47,154 nt of DNA from Pilatotrama ljubarskyi. Its lineage: Eukaryota; Basidiomycota; Agaricomycetes; Polyporales; Polyporaceae. The stretch covers positions 112,037-159,190 of the forward strand of contig MU277675.1 of assembly GCA_022385805.1 (NCBI GenBank), written 5' to 3'. Both the position numbers and the translations under genes were made by a program. The notes below the pieces were generated by a model that worked only from the letters and a program-made list of their open reading frames with translations, did not search any database and was not told the origin of the DNA. Of this stretch, positions 1 through 10,200 are shown piece by piece. The stretch's first letter is position 1; each line of letters begins with the position of its first letter.

Positions 1-334
1 CATTCGGGCTTAGTTAGCCTGGCAGGCGGGGTAAGTCTGCCAAGCTAACGTGATCATTTAATCGTGATGTCTAGGTGCCTTCGGCGTCGTACATACAGTT
101 CAGTTCCGACATAGACTTTATTTGTATCTGCTATCAATACCATATGCGTGATATCGCGCAGATGAGGGGAGAGGATCGTCGTGAGCGGAAGCAGAGTGCG
201 CCGAGCCACCGCCTTGTCCAATCACAGCGCGGCAATCGCCGTGGTCGCCCATCGTGATATAGCACACACTCTCTGTCCTCATCTCCATCCAGCGTACTTG
301 TTCCTCTACCACATCCCATCCCCACTTTGCAGAC

Positions 335-1072
335 ATGGTACGTCTCCTATCTGTCCGCCCATGCCGACCATGATCACTAACGCGTGCCGCGGCGATCTGA
401 CAGGCCTCCGGAGTCGGCGTCAACCCCGAGTGTCTCGAGGCGTACCAAGAGCTGAAGCTCGGAAAGAAGACCAAGTACATCATCTTCACGCTCAACAAGG
501 ACAACACGGAAATTGTGGTCGAGAAGAAGAGCCCGCCGACGAGCACGTACGACGACTTCCTTGGGGACCTCCCGGAGGGCGAGTGCCGGTGGGCGGTGTA
601 CGACTTCGACTTTGAGAAGGAGGACGGCGGGAAGCGGAGCAAGATCACGTTCTACTCCTGGTGTGTATCCCGCCATCTACCCTCCCCGTTGTTGCCCCTC
701 CCCATCCTCTAAACCTTCTTCGTCTCCGCGTATCCGTATGACGGAGCGAAGGTAATGTGCGCTGTGGAGGGACGGCGGTGGCTGCTCGCAAGATCTGACG
801 GATATCGCTGACGGCTGCTTGCTTTACGACGCGTATGATCGCGCCGATCAGGTCGCCCGACGACTCGAAAGTGAAGCAGAAGATGTTGTTCGCGTCGTCC
901 AAGGACGCGCTGCGACGTTCGCTCGTCGGCATCGCCGCGGAGATCCAGGGAACGGACTATAGCGAGGTTGCGCATGAGAATGGTATGTCAGCTCTGACGA
1001 TCTGTTCTAGTTCCGATATTGACGTCGTCGTTGCATCACGCAGTGCTGGACAAGGTCTCTCGAGGCCACTGA
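335..1072 (+). CDS. COF1: Cofilin / actin-depolymerising factor
   Basis: Small cytosolic protein that binds and severs actin filaments. Four exons read as one frame: 335-337, 404-660, 852-982 and 1044-1072, giving 139 residues, the normal cofilin length. The first coding exon is only the ATG, followed at once by a GTACGT donor; a start-codon-only exon is also known from animal cofilin genes. The protein begins [15 protein letters not shown] and contains the [10 protein letters not shown] strand, the acidic [13 protein letters not shown] segment and the conserved [20 protein letters not shown] actin-binding helix region, then [13 protein letters not shown] near the C-terminus. All three introns keep phase (0, 2 and 2). 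The next gene on the same strand starts 500 bp downstream. I am confident in the family and in the exon borders. Confidence 0.95.
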
Positions 1073-1571
1073 TTCCCCGCTACACTCACTCACGCGACGT
1101 CGACTTCCCGCTCTTGTTGTTTATTGACGAGACGAGACCGCGCTTCGGATGGCTGCCGGCTGGTGGCGGCATCTAGTCACCTCATAAACGTCCAAACTCG
1201 CTGTGCCCGCTCGAGCTGAAGAAGTGTTGTAGAGTTGTACAAATGCATATCAATATCATGATCTCGGATGGATCCATTTTCTGCGGTGTCTATGAGACTC
1301 TAAGAGCTAGTAATACGCCTGGGCCAGACGGGACTCTGCAATCTGGATTCAAGATTGTATGGCGAGGAACGGGCCGCATGTGCGTAGTGCCGTTTGGTAT
1401 TAAGTACAGCCTCTGGACGGGCGCTCTGCAGGTTGGCTATGACGCTGCGGCTGCGGTCCCCGTCCTGCAAACCTGCTTAAGCGTTGCAACTTACCTTCCA
1501 CGCCCAGGCTGGTGCACTTGGCTCCATAAAGGCGTACAGTTGCTAGAAAGACCCCTATCGTGAGTTGCAAG
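1073..1571. other. Intergenic space, cofilin to EI24-like gene
   Basis: About 500 bp holding the cofilin 3' UTR and the promoter of the next gene. An open frame at 1243-1563 has no recognisable protein and sits directly before the start of the EI24-like gene, so I take it as chance. No repeat or RNA gene seen. Confidence 0.5.
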
Positions 1572-2954
1572 ATGTCTGTCGTACCCGCCGAGGAGAAGGC
1601 CGTTGCACCAGCTGTGCCAGGCGCATATATCGGGGACCCTCCCCCTCCGTACACCGAAGACGTACCCGAGAACCTGCGACGTGCGGTGTCTAGGCTGCAG
1701 TTTCCTCCATCTTATGTGGTCGTCGGGTTCTATAGGTTGGTGACGGACAGGAACCTCTATGTGCCTGCGTGGCAGAAGTGCAAGCATGGCTTCGTCAGGG
1801 GAGCTGCAGTCGCCATCGTATGGGTGAGTCGAGCATGTACTATCCTTGCAATTGCGTGTGTGCGGATAGCTCATGCAGATTGGCTACGTGTAGGCTGTTG
1901 GGACCTTCAAGATACAGCGGAAGTTCGTCGAAATCTTCCTCATCAAGTAAGCCTTTTCGTACCGGTACAGTGTCGTCTCTCAGATCATATGTGCTGCTTT
2001 CAGGTCCCCCAGCGTGACTGGTCTCTCGCGGGACTCCATCTTCGGCATACCCATGCCCTTCGATCTCCCAACATGTATGTCGCCCCGCTGCCCTTCTTGA
2101 CTAGCCCATGTGTGCTTACGCCATATAGACGCGACCCTCTTTTTTCTCTCTAGCCAAGTCTCTGCGGTCATCTATTACTTCCTCTCCCGCAACATCCGCA
2201 TTGCGCGTGAGCGCGCGTATGACCAGACAATCGCCTCGCGAGGCAAAGGCGCGGATTGGTGGCGCCCGTACGTCGAGGAATGGGATAACCCTCCGCGCGT
2301 CAAGAGCTCGGGCTGGGGCCTCGGTGCATTTATGAGCGGGTCGGTGGGTAGGATAGTTAGCAGGCGTGAGTGGTCCTAATAAGGCTCAATAATGCGGAGA
2401 AGCGATTCTGATCGCAATTTGACACTAGTATTGATGATCCCGCTGCACTTCGTGCCGTTCGCGGGTATGTTCATCGCGGCATGGTTCCGTGCGTTGGGGA
2501 CAGCGCGATACCTCCACCAGCCCGTGAGTGTGTCAACCTGCACCAGGGACCGATTGGACTAAGTTACATCACCGTAGTATTTCAAAGCGAAGGGCATGAC
2601 GCCTGAGCAAGTCTCGACGTTCATCGAGGAGCGGAAATGGGACTATCGATGTGCGCTGTCCAGCACTCCCTACGCTGTTCACCGCTGACTTGATAACCTC
2701 CTTCCCTTAACGCAGCCTTCGGCTTTGCTGCGGCGCTCGTAGAACGGCTCCCTCTTGTCGGGCTCATCTTCTCGATCTCAAACCGCATCGGGGCGGCGAT
2801 GTGGGCACACGGTAACTTCCTACATGCAACGGTGAGAGGATCTGTCTAACGCACTTCCTGCTGCTCCCCGTAAGACCTCGAGAAACGGCAACACTACGTG
2901 GCGGCAGTCAAGGCGGGCCTTGTTCCAGGGGAGACGAAGCCGAAGGCAGAGTGA
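1572..2954 (+). CDS. EI24-like multi-pass membrane protein
   Basis: Eight exons fit one frame: 1572-1823, 1894-1946, 2004-2074, 2129-2365, 2429-2523, 2578-2650, 2716-2811 and 2875-2954. The N-terminus is polar with a PPPPY motif; the rest alternates hydrophobic stretches (for example ATLFFLSSQVSAVIYYFL, LLMIPLHFVPFAGMFIAAWF and the segment after RLPLVGLIFSIS) with short charged loops such as RNIRIARERAYDQTIASRGK. The end reads NRIGAAMWAHDLEKRQHYV, a pattern I associate with fungal EI24/Lds-type proteins of the ER or lipid-droplet membranes. Family membership is from memory of this C-terminal pattern and is moderate; the exact function cannot be inferred. The donor of intron 6 (GTGCGC) is weak but keeps the frame. 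An unrelated polytopic membrane family is the main alternative. Confidence 0.65.
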
Positions 2955-3561
2955 TCACTTTTTCCAAGCAGACGTTCGGCGTGTGCAGCGCAAACATGCC
3001 GGACGCTAGTTGCATGTGCGCATGTATGCGAGTTGCGGTTTCAGCGATCTCAGGACGCCATCCTATAGGTGCTAGTGTCGGTGTTCGCTTGTTTTGCACT
3101 CTTTCATCGCGCTCATGATGGCCCCCGCTTCACTTGTACTGTGTACGTATACGAAGGCGCGATGGGGTAGAGCCCCGTCTGGTATTCCAGAGTGCTACAG
3201 ACTCCTGAGCCATGTACCCTGGCACGGGGACGACCCTGATACCTGGGGATGCAACGGTGCCCGAACACTTCTGCCATGAGACTTCTTGCCAGTACTGTCC
3301 CTTCACATACGGTGTGCCCGCTGCTCGTCGTCCTCGTAAGGGATTCGCGCTACCCACAATAGTCAGCATCGGTGAGTAACCCACGGATAGTAGGCCGACG
3401 TGTCCACGACGCGAGCCAAGTCCCACTCCTATCTCCGATAGCTATTTAGTCGCCAGCCAGCGACACTTGGTCCCCCTTGTGCTTGGTCTTGGCACGGCTG
3501 CCAGAGCGCTCCCCTTCCGGCTCTCGCCCAGTACTGCGCGCCTCACTCGTCGACGCAAAGC
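2955..3561. other. Intergenic space without recognised feature
   Basis: About 600 bp between two same-strand genes; it must hold the 3' end of the EI24-like gene and the promoter of the hydrolase. Short open frames on both strands show no family pattern. Confidence 0.5.
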
Positions 3562-4479
3562 ATGTCCTGCCCCGAGTGCGTCAGCGGCGCGCTGCATTCC
3601 GGCACGCCCAGGGGCACAGAGACAAAGGTCGGGGGCATCGACGCGTACGTCGTCGGCGATGAGGCATCCAAACGCATCATCGTGATCGGGACGGACGTTT
3701 TTGGGTGGAAGTTCGTGAACACGCGCCTCCTTGCGGACGAGTACGCCGCGCGCGGGTTCAGGGTCGTCGTGCCCGACCTTTTTGGCGGTACGTCTCCCCG
3801 TAAACAAAAGAGAATTCTCTGCTAAGGGGACGGGAATCGTCCGCGCGCAGGCTGGCAAGTCCCGACATGGAGCCTGGAAGCGCACGACCCCGCGAACACG
3901 CACAAATCGCTCTTCACGCGCTTCGTCGTCGCGCCCGCCTCGCTCTTCCTCCTCGTCCCCTTCGTCCTGCGCAACCTCCCCCGCCAAGTGTCCACCATCG
4001 CCGCGGTGACCTCCGCCCTCCGTGCCTCCCGCCCGGACGCGAAGATCGGGTTCGTCGGGTTCTGCTGGGGCGGGCGCTTCGCGATCTCGCAGAACGCGCG
4101 GTTCGACGCGAGCGTGGCGGCGCACCCGTCGCTCGTGAAGTTCCCCGCGGAACTCGAGGGCGTAAAGGGGCCGTTCAGCCTGGCGGTCGCGGCGGACGAC
4201 AAGGGGTACGACCGGACGCGCGCGGAGGAGACGGAGAAGATCTTGAGAGGAAAAGGGTTGGAGGATGTGGAGGTGAGGGTGTATGAGGGCGTGCAGCATG
4301 GGTGGACGACGAGGGCGGATCTGAAGGACGAAAAGCAGAAGAAGGCGAGGGACGACGCGGTGGAGCAGGTCGTGGGCTGGTTTGAGAAGTACTTGAAGGA
4401 GGACGCGGTCCCCCCCGCTGCAAGTGCTGACCCTGCCGCTACTAGCGAGGCTGCACCCGCAGCTGCTGTGGCCGCTTGA
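3562..4479 (+). CDS. Dienelactone hydrolase family protein
   Basis: An alpha/beta hydrolase of 284 residues in two exons, 3562-3787 and 3851-4479. The family opens dienelactones in chlorocatechol breakdown in bacteria; fungal members are often of unknown substrate. The start MSCPECVSGALHSGTP is typical of fungal members. The nucleophile elbow is GFCWGG, with Cys at about residue 147; the probable acid is in VAADD (about 191-192) and the His is in GVQHGW (about 225), so the Cys-Asp-His triad is complete. Residues after about 265 form an Ala/Pro-rich tail (PAASADPAATSEAAP) absent from bacterial enzymes. Long open frames on the opposite strand here are GC-rich shadows. The gene converges on the minus-strand gene ending at 4667, leaving 187 bp between stops. 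Confidence 0.9.
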
Positions 4480-4666
4480 GAGTTTGTGACCAGTCCCATG
4501 TATGCTGCATATACCCATTCTGCAATGCCATGCACATATACGTACTGGCCATGTGCCCCGCGCGAGTATCGAAGCCTTGATGGCTCTGCGCGCGAGCGAA
4601 AGCAAATCCAACGTCCATTTTCTGGCGAACAGTTAGATACATGCACCAAGTCCATTTAGCACAAGC

Positions 4667-5838
4667 TCAGTCCTGTGAAGCCTGCTTGGGTGCCTCCTTC
4701 GACTGCACGTTCACACCTGTCAGCCACCCGCTCATCCAAGATGCATTGGATAGGCACCACTCACTGTCGCCTTGGCGCGCGCGTCGCCCATGTTCGTCGG
4801 GCCGCTATCGTCGTCGCTCTGGAGGGTGCCGGTGTGCGGGCGGCCGGGGTGCTCCTCCTGGTCGGGCTTGCCCTCCGCCTCCGCGGTCTGGCCGGGCGCG
4901 CCCTCGGCGTACTTCGAGTCTTCTGCTTCGGCGCGCATGGCGTCCTCAGGCATGTTCGCCTTCTACTCATCGTGCCCCGCGGGGTTCACGGTCAGCATAA
5001 ACATGACGAATACGCGTGATCGGAGAGGGAGAAGGGGTACGCACGAACGCCTGCTTCATGGACGCGTCGATCTCCTCGGCGGACGCGGTGTTGCCCTCGG
5101 AGTCGGTCATGGCGGGAGCGCCATGGACCTTGCCGTCGTCAGACTCAGACGCGGACTGGGACTGGGACTCGGGCTGCGGCGGGAGGGCAGGACCACAGTC
5201 AACGTCAGCGTATGTCAGGGCGAGACCTAGGCGGGGGGCCTAGACCGTGCGAGAGCACTCACTCCCTCCTGGACGAACTCGTCCTTCGGCGACTCCTACG
5301 AGATGTGCATGAGTTCTGACTCTGGCGATTGGTACGGTGAAGGACTATGCGTACCTCAGCGGGGGCGGAGGTCTCGCCTGAGGTGGACAGAGTGCCCTCC
5401 TGGATGAGCGGCTCGGACGGGGAGTGGGCCTTGCCAGCCTTGGCGTGGTGCACGTCGGCGGCATGGTGGCCCTTTTGCTTTCCTGAGGATGTGAGGAGGT
5501 ACACGCCCTATAGGATGAAAAATGCGCCATGACAAGGCAAGGCGGTCAGTACGCCGGGGTCGCGTGCGACGTCATCAGGGCGCGCAGGCGCGTACAACAT
5601 ACCAGAGGGCCGAAGACGAGCGCAGAGCCAATCTACACGTCCAAAATGGTCAGTTCTGTTCATCTTTTCGATGCTGGGAAGGGCGTACGATCCAGGGCAT
5701 GTCGCTACTCTGCTTCGCGCCGTGCGCGACATCTGAGCTGGCGAACCGCCTGCCCGCCGCGGGGGCGGGGCGGGGGGCGGCAGCGCGTGCGCGAAGGGAC
5801 TGGGCGAGGATGCGGCGGGAGAAAGCACGAGAGGCCAT
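4667..5838 (-). CDS. Predicted mitochondrial single-pass protein with acidic tail
   Basis: About 242 residues in seven exons (minus strand): 5838-5689, 5632-5603 (uncertain 3' edge), 5507-5355, 5295-5263, 5173-5045, 4962-4765 and 4702-4667. The N-terminus MASRAFSRRILAQSLRARAA followed by GRRFASS looks like a mitochondrial targeting peptide with an R-x-F/A-S cleavage site. Next comes one membrane segment (PWIIGSALVFGPSGVYLL), then a long hydrophilic, acidic and low-complexity region (ESQSQSQSASESDDG, EEIDASMKQAF, EGKPDQEEH) ending KEAPKQASQD. I do not recognise a named family; similar small inner-membrane proteins are found in many fungi. Exon 2 to exon 3 does not keep phase with a GT donor: the frame asks for a cut before GGTATG. 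An ATG two codons upstream (5844) is also possible. Confidence 0.65.
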
Positions 5839-6063
5839 CGTCAAACAGTGAAGAAGACGGTGAGTAGCTCGAGAAGAACAGTCTGAAGGGGGAGAGGTCG
5901 GGCCTGGGAGGGAATGGCGCGGGGGCGGCAGCGCTCGTTCGGACGGGATCGGTCTGCCCGGTCGGCGTCATTCGATGACGTTGTGGACCTGTGGTTCATT
6001 TTGGCCGGTTATGGGGGGTCAATGCGGGTCGGCACTTGTTGCTCTACGGAAGAAGTACAGCAA

Positions 6064-6159
6064 GCCCGCCTAGCTCAATCGGATAGAGCGTGAGACTTTT
6101 ACGGCCTCTAGGACGGCGGGTAAATCTCAAGGCTGCGGGTTCGACCCCCGCGGTGGGCT
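6064..6159 (+). tRNA. tRNA-Lys: tRNA-Lys (UUU) with a 22-nt intron
   Basis: A full cloverleaf can be drawn: acceptor stem 6064-6070 with 6152-6158 (one G-U pair), D stem GCTC/GAGC, anticodon stem TGAGA/TCTCA, variable AGGCT, T stem GCGGG/CCCGC with loop TTCGACC. The anticodon loop is CTTTTA plus A; the anticodon TTT is at 6098-6100. An intron at 6102-6123 lies between positions 37 and 38, the standard place for eukaryotic nuclear tRNAs. Internal A box (TAGCTCAATCGG) and B box (GGTTCGACCCC) are present. CCA is not encoded, as expected. Confidence 0.95.
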
Positions 6160-6165
6160 AATAGC

Positions 6166-6178
6166 TTTTTTTCTTTTT
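6166..6178 (+). terminator. RNA polymerase III terminator
   Basis: A run of seven T, one C, then five T starts seven bases after the tRNA-Lys 3' end. This is the expected stop signal for Pol III. Confidence 0.85.
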
Positions 6179-7215
6179 GCTTTCTCCCTGTTCGACCTTG
6201 CGAACTTCGCAGGTCCCGGAAGACGTCCGCAGTGCCGGCGCGTGCAGTATAGTTCTAGGCTCACCTCCCTGGTGTGTGCGCAGGAGGGTCTGGGTGATGG
6301 ACACCTAGACCCCTCGCATATGTCGCGGAACGCTCAAGAAAGCCGTCCACATAGCTGCATGTCGTTCAAGAAGATCATTGGCAACAGAAGTATCCTCACC
6401 GAGAGGGGGGGGGGGGGGGGGTAGGTGGGAGGCTCGGGAAAACATCGGTGTGCAACTGCGGTGGTCCTGCAGTACTGAGTTTGAGGCGACTCGCCGAAAT
6501 CGGATCCATGCACGCAATATACACTACGCGACGATGTGTGCAGACCGTCCGTGGGTGTCTGGTTCTGTCTCGGATTCGTATGCCGAACGAGATAGAGAGA
6601 GGAATGAGACATGCTCTTTGACTTGTGACGGGTGAGACCGACAGTGAACACAGAGCAGAGACAAGCCAATTCACAGACACAACGGCGAGTGCAATCAGAA
6701 CTTGCTGGGCAGTCTGCGAGCCTGGAGGAGCGTTCCGACTGCCTACAAAGAGACACGGCAGGTCTTCTGTGCTGTAGCTCGGTTCCGAAGTGTGAACGGA
6801 TCGGGGCCGATCCTGCTGCGACGTCCGTCACTCCCTCGCATCAGGCTTTGTGCAGCACCTCTCCGACAGTCTGTCCCCGAGCGTATCCGTTGGACGACCT
6901 GTCTGTCGACACACCCGAGCTGAGGACAGGGTAGAGCGAGACCTTGTTTGGGCGGTTCTGCTGGAAATGGCAGGCGACGACACGGTGGCGTGAGCTGTGC
7001 CTGGGGGGACGCGTCGACGCGACGCGCCGCGCGCCTGGTGCGTGTTAGGCGAGCTTCGCTTCTCACGCCCATGTTCGACTCGCATCCTAACCGAGCCGTT
7101 CAACGCGACTGATGCTCGTCTACCCTCGTCCTCCTCCCCCAGTCCCACAAGAGGACCCCGCCTGTCTCTTCTCCCTTCTCCGTCCTGTAGTTCTATCCTC
7201 CCGCCGCCGTTCCTC
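6179..7215. other. Long intergenic region before the kinase gene
   Basis: About 1 kb with open frames on both strands but no protein I recognise. It includes a G17 run at 6405-6421. The last 200 bp are pyrimidine-rich (CCCTCGTCCTCCTCCCCC and similar), as often seen just upstream of basidiomycete start sites, and are probably the kinase promoter and 5' UTR. Confidence 0.5.
6405..6421 (+). repeat. Homopolymer G17
   Basis: Seventeen consecutive G residues, preceded by GAGA and followed by TAGG. It lies in a non-coding stretch between the tRNA and the kinase. Length may vary between strains or be misread. Confidence 0.9.
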
Positions 7216-10200
7216 ATGATCCCTCCACCACAACCGCCCCAGGAGGCGACCGACATCTTCTCCATCTCTGACCAGGTTCTAGCCGACAGACTCCAGTTCA
7301 TCGAGGAAGTCAGTACTTCTCGCCCGGTAGGTGTTTGAGGCGCACCCCAGCTGAACGCGTCGTTCTCCTCCTCGCAGATTGGCTTCGGTAACTGGGGCAG
7401 CGTCTGGCTATGTCGCCCAAAGTCGTCATCCGGCGAGCAGCTACGCGAGAGCAAGATCGCCGTCAAGCTCGTCCACAGGTCAAAGACGTCCACCACAGCC
7501 GCACGAGTCAGGTCACTGTACGCTGTCTTTCCTCTATATATGCGCATATAAGTATGTACAGTAGCTGACGGACGACACGCTTCGCCCGCGCACAGATGGA
7601 ACGAAATGAAAGTCGTCCGCTCCCTCAAACACGAACCGCACCCGTCCATCATCCCCTTCTACTCCTTCATCATCACGCCTTCCTACGCACTCATCACCAT
7701 GTAAGTAACGTGTCCGTCGTTGGCCTTTCGTTCCATCTCGCCTTGCATCAGCTAGAAGCCCGTCTGACCCGCTTGTTCGGCACAGGGCGTATCACCCCCG
7801 TCTCATCACCGTCGAGGTCTCCGAGCCGCACGCCAAGGAATGGTTCCGCTCGCTCCTGTCAGGCGTCGAGTTCCTGCATAAGCGCGGCGTCGTGCACAAC
7901 GACATCAAGTAGGCCGCATTCGTGTGCCGCATACACGAACGCATGACACTGATGTATGGATAGGCCTGCAAATATTCTGCTCTCTGACGAGGACGTGCCA
8001 GTCCTCGTCGACTTTGGGTTTGCTGAGCGATATGACGTCGATGCGCCAGACGCGTTCCACAGCAACCTGTCATACGGCACGCCAGAGGTCGGCACATTTC
8101 CTGCCCAATTTAGATCCAAAATGCTGACATTCCGCACATTCGACTCACTTATATGCGCGATTCGACTTCACAGTACCTCTCTCCCGAACGCGCCCGCGGC
8201 CTCCCGCACGACACGCGCAAATCGGACGTCTGGTCGCTCGGCGTGACCTTCTTCGAGATCCTCGTCGGCCGCACGCCGTTCGAGCACTCGGACGGTGAGA
8301 CATTCGCGTCCAAGGACGACCTCGAGCGCTACTGGGCGCGCACCCTCCGTGGCAAGTGGGTCGGCTCGTGGCGCATGTCCAAAGGAGCGGAGAGGCTCCT
8401 GAGGAGGATGATTTTGCCAAATGCGGATCTGCGGTGCACGGCGAACGAGGCGATGGCAGACCCGTATTGGACCGCGGGCGCGGAGAGTGTCGCGTCGAGC
8501 CATCGTGAGTGTTGTTGTTTCTGCTATGTGGGTGCGTACGAGATACTGACGTGGGGTGGACAGGGAAATCGGCGAGCGTGTCGCATTCGCGTTCACCGTC
8601 CCTCGTGCTGGATGAAGGCGTCTCGAAGCTGCTCGATGTCATACCGCCATGGGCCTCGCGTGCCAACAAAGACAAGAACAACGACAAGAACCGCGACAAG
8701 GGCAAGGGCAACCAGCCCACGAAGGAGAAGGCAGACAATGAGAATGATAGGGACAGCAAGGTCAAGTTCGCAACCGTGTCCGGGAAGGAGAACAACACCC
8801 GTGCGCCTGCCGCGGCTGCGGCGCGCTCCGGCCATACGCGCTCTCAATCGCAGCCTAAGCTTCAGGTGCCTGACGGTACGCATGCTCATTTCGGCTTTCC
8901 ACTTCATCGCACGAGACTGACGCGCGACCTTTCTGGTCAGAATCCGCGTCTGCGCGCGGCGTTACACAGACCAAACGGCAGCACGCTGTCCCCTCCGTCT
9001 TCTCCGCCCTCTCCCCCGTCAAACACTCCCCTCCCGCACCCACGCCCACACTCTCCGCGTCTGCCGCTGCAGCCAAGGAGAATGCCCCGCAAGCCGCCCA
9101 GAAGACGGGACGGACGACGCGAAAGCCGCTCGGCCCGCGTGCACCCACCCCGCCGACGTCGCCTGCGCTCTTGCACGAGGCGGCGGCGCTGGCGCTTGCA
9201 CCAACCCTGGTGCAGGCGCAGGCGTCGAAGGAGAACGTGCACCGCGAGAAGCAGTATCTCGGCACCAGCGCTCATGGCAGGGAGGCGAGCGGGAAGGACA
9301 AGCGCCGCAGCCAGATATTGCGCGACGTGACGAGCGTGCGGAAGCAGGACGAGAACGTCTCGCCCGGCCTTGGCGCGCCTGCGATAGGGAAGCGCGGCGA
9401 TTACAGCCACAACAAAGGCTTGAAGAGCGACAGGAGCGCAAGGGATGTTAAGGCGGACACGAGCAGGGAGAGCGCGAAGGTGGTGGCGGATACGAGCCGG
9501 GATTCGGTGAGGAACCGCATGAAGGAGTGGGAGCGTGAACGTGAGCGGCTGAAGGAGATGGAGCGCGTGAAGGAGCGGATGCGCGAGGCGGAGGAGGAGA
9601 GGGAGCGAGAGCGAGAGGAGAGGGAGCACGAACGCGAGTTTGCGATCGAGAGGGAGCAGGCAAGGCAGGCTAGTGTGGAGCGCGAGACTCGCGAAAGGGA
9701 GAGGTCGACGTCCCGGGAGAGGGAGAGAGAGCGCGAGCGTGAACCGGTGTTCTTCCTCCCGAAGATCAGTGTCGGTCCGCCGCTGTCACCTACGGCGAGC
9801 GCGATGCCAATCTCGCCGCTCAGCCCGCTGTTCGAAGGTGCGTAGGCGTCCTCCCTGCGGGAAATTATACGCGCTGACATGATCTGCATGCAGAGCCGTC
9901 GCAAATGGTCGAGTCTCCGACAGAGATGAGCCCTAATGCGGGCGCGAACGAGTCTGGAATCAGCGCCCTGAAGCAGAGTCTTCGTATGTCAATCGGTATG
10001 TCGTTCATCTTGTGAATGCTCGGAAGACTGCTGAAGAAGACGCTTCCGTCCAGGCGGGGCCGTGCGCCTGTACAAGTCCTCGACGCAGTTGCTCGGCCGG
10101 TCCACCCCCGCTCTGACGCTCGCTTCGGACAACGCAGACGAGGAAGATGACTCGCGCATGAGCCTCAGCGCGCGCGCGTCCTGGGAGGACGACAAGCTCG

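Noticed and set aside
1243..1563. 106-codon plus-strand frame before the EI24-like gene
   Set aside because: No motif, ends nine bases before the accepted start and probably lies in the 5' UTR or promoter.
3442..4655. Long minus-strand open frames (389 and 277 codons) across the hydrolase gene
   Set aside because: They are antisense to a well-supported dienelactone hydrolase, are Arg/Pro-rich and lack any family motif; this is typical of GC-rich shadows.
6828..7652. 274-codon minus-strand frame upstream of and over kinase exons 1-3
   Set aside because: It overlaps kinase exons that splice in phase, and the protein is Arg/Ser-rich without motif.
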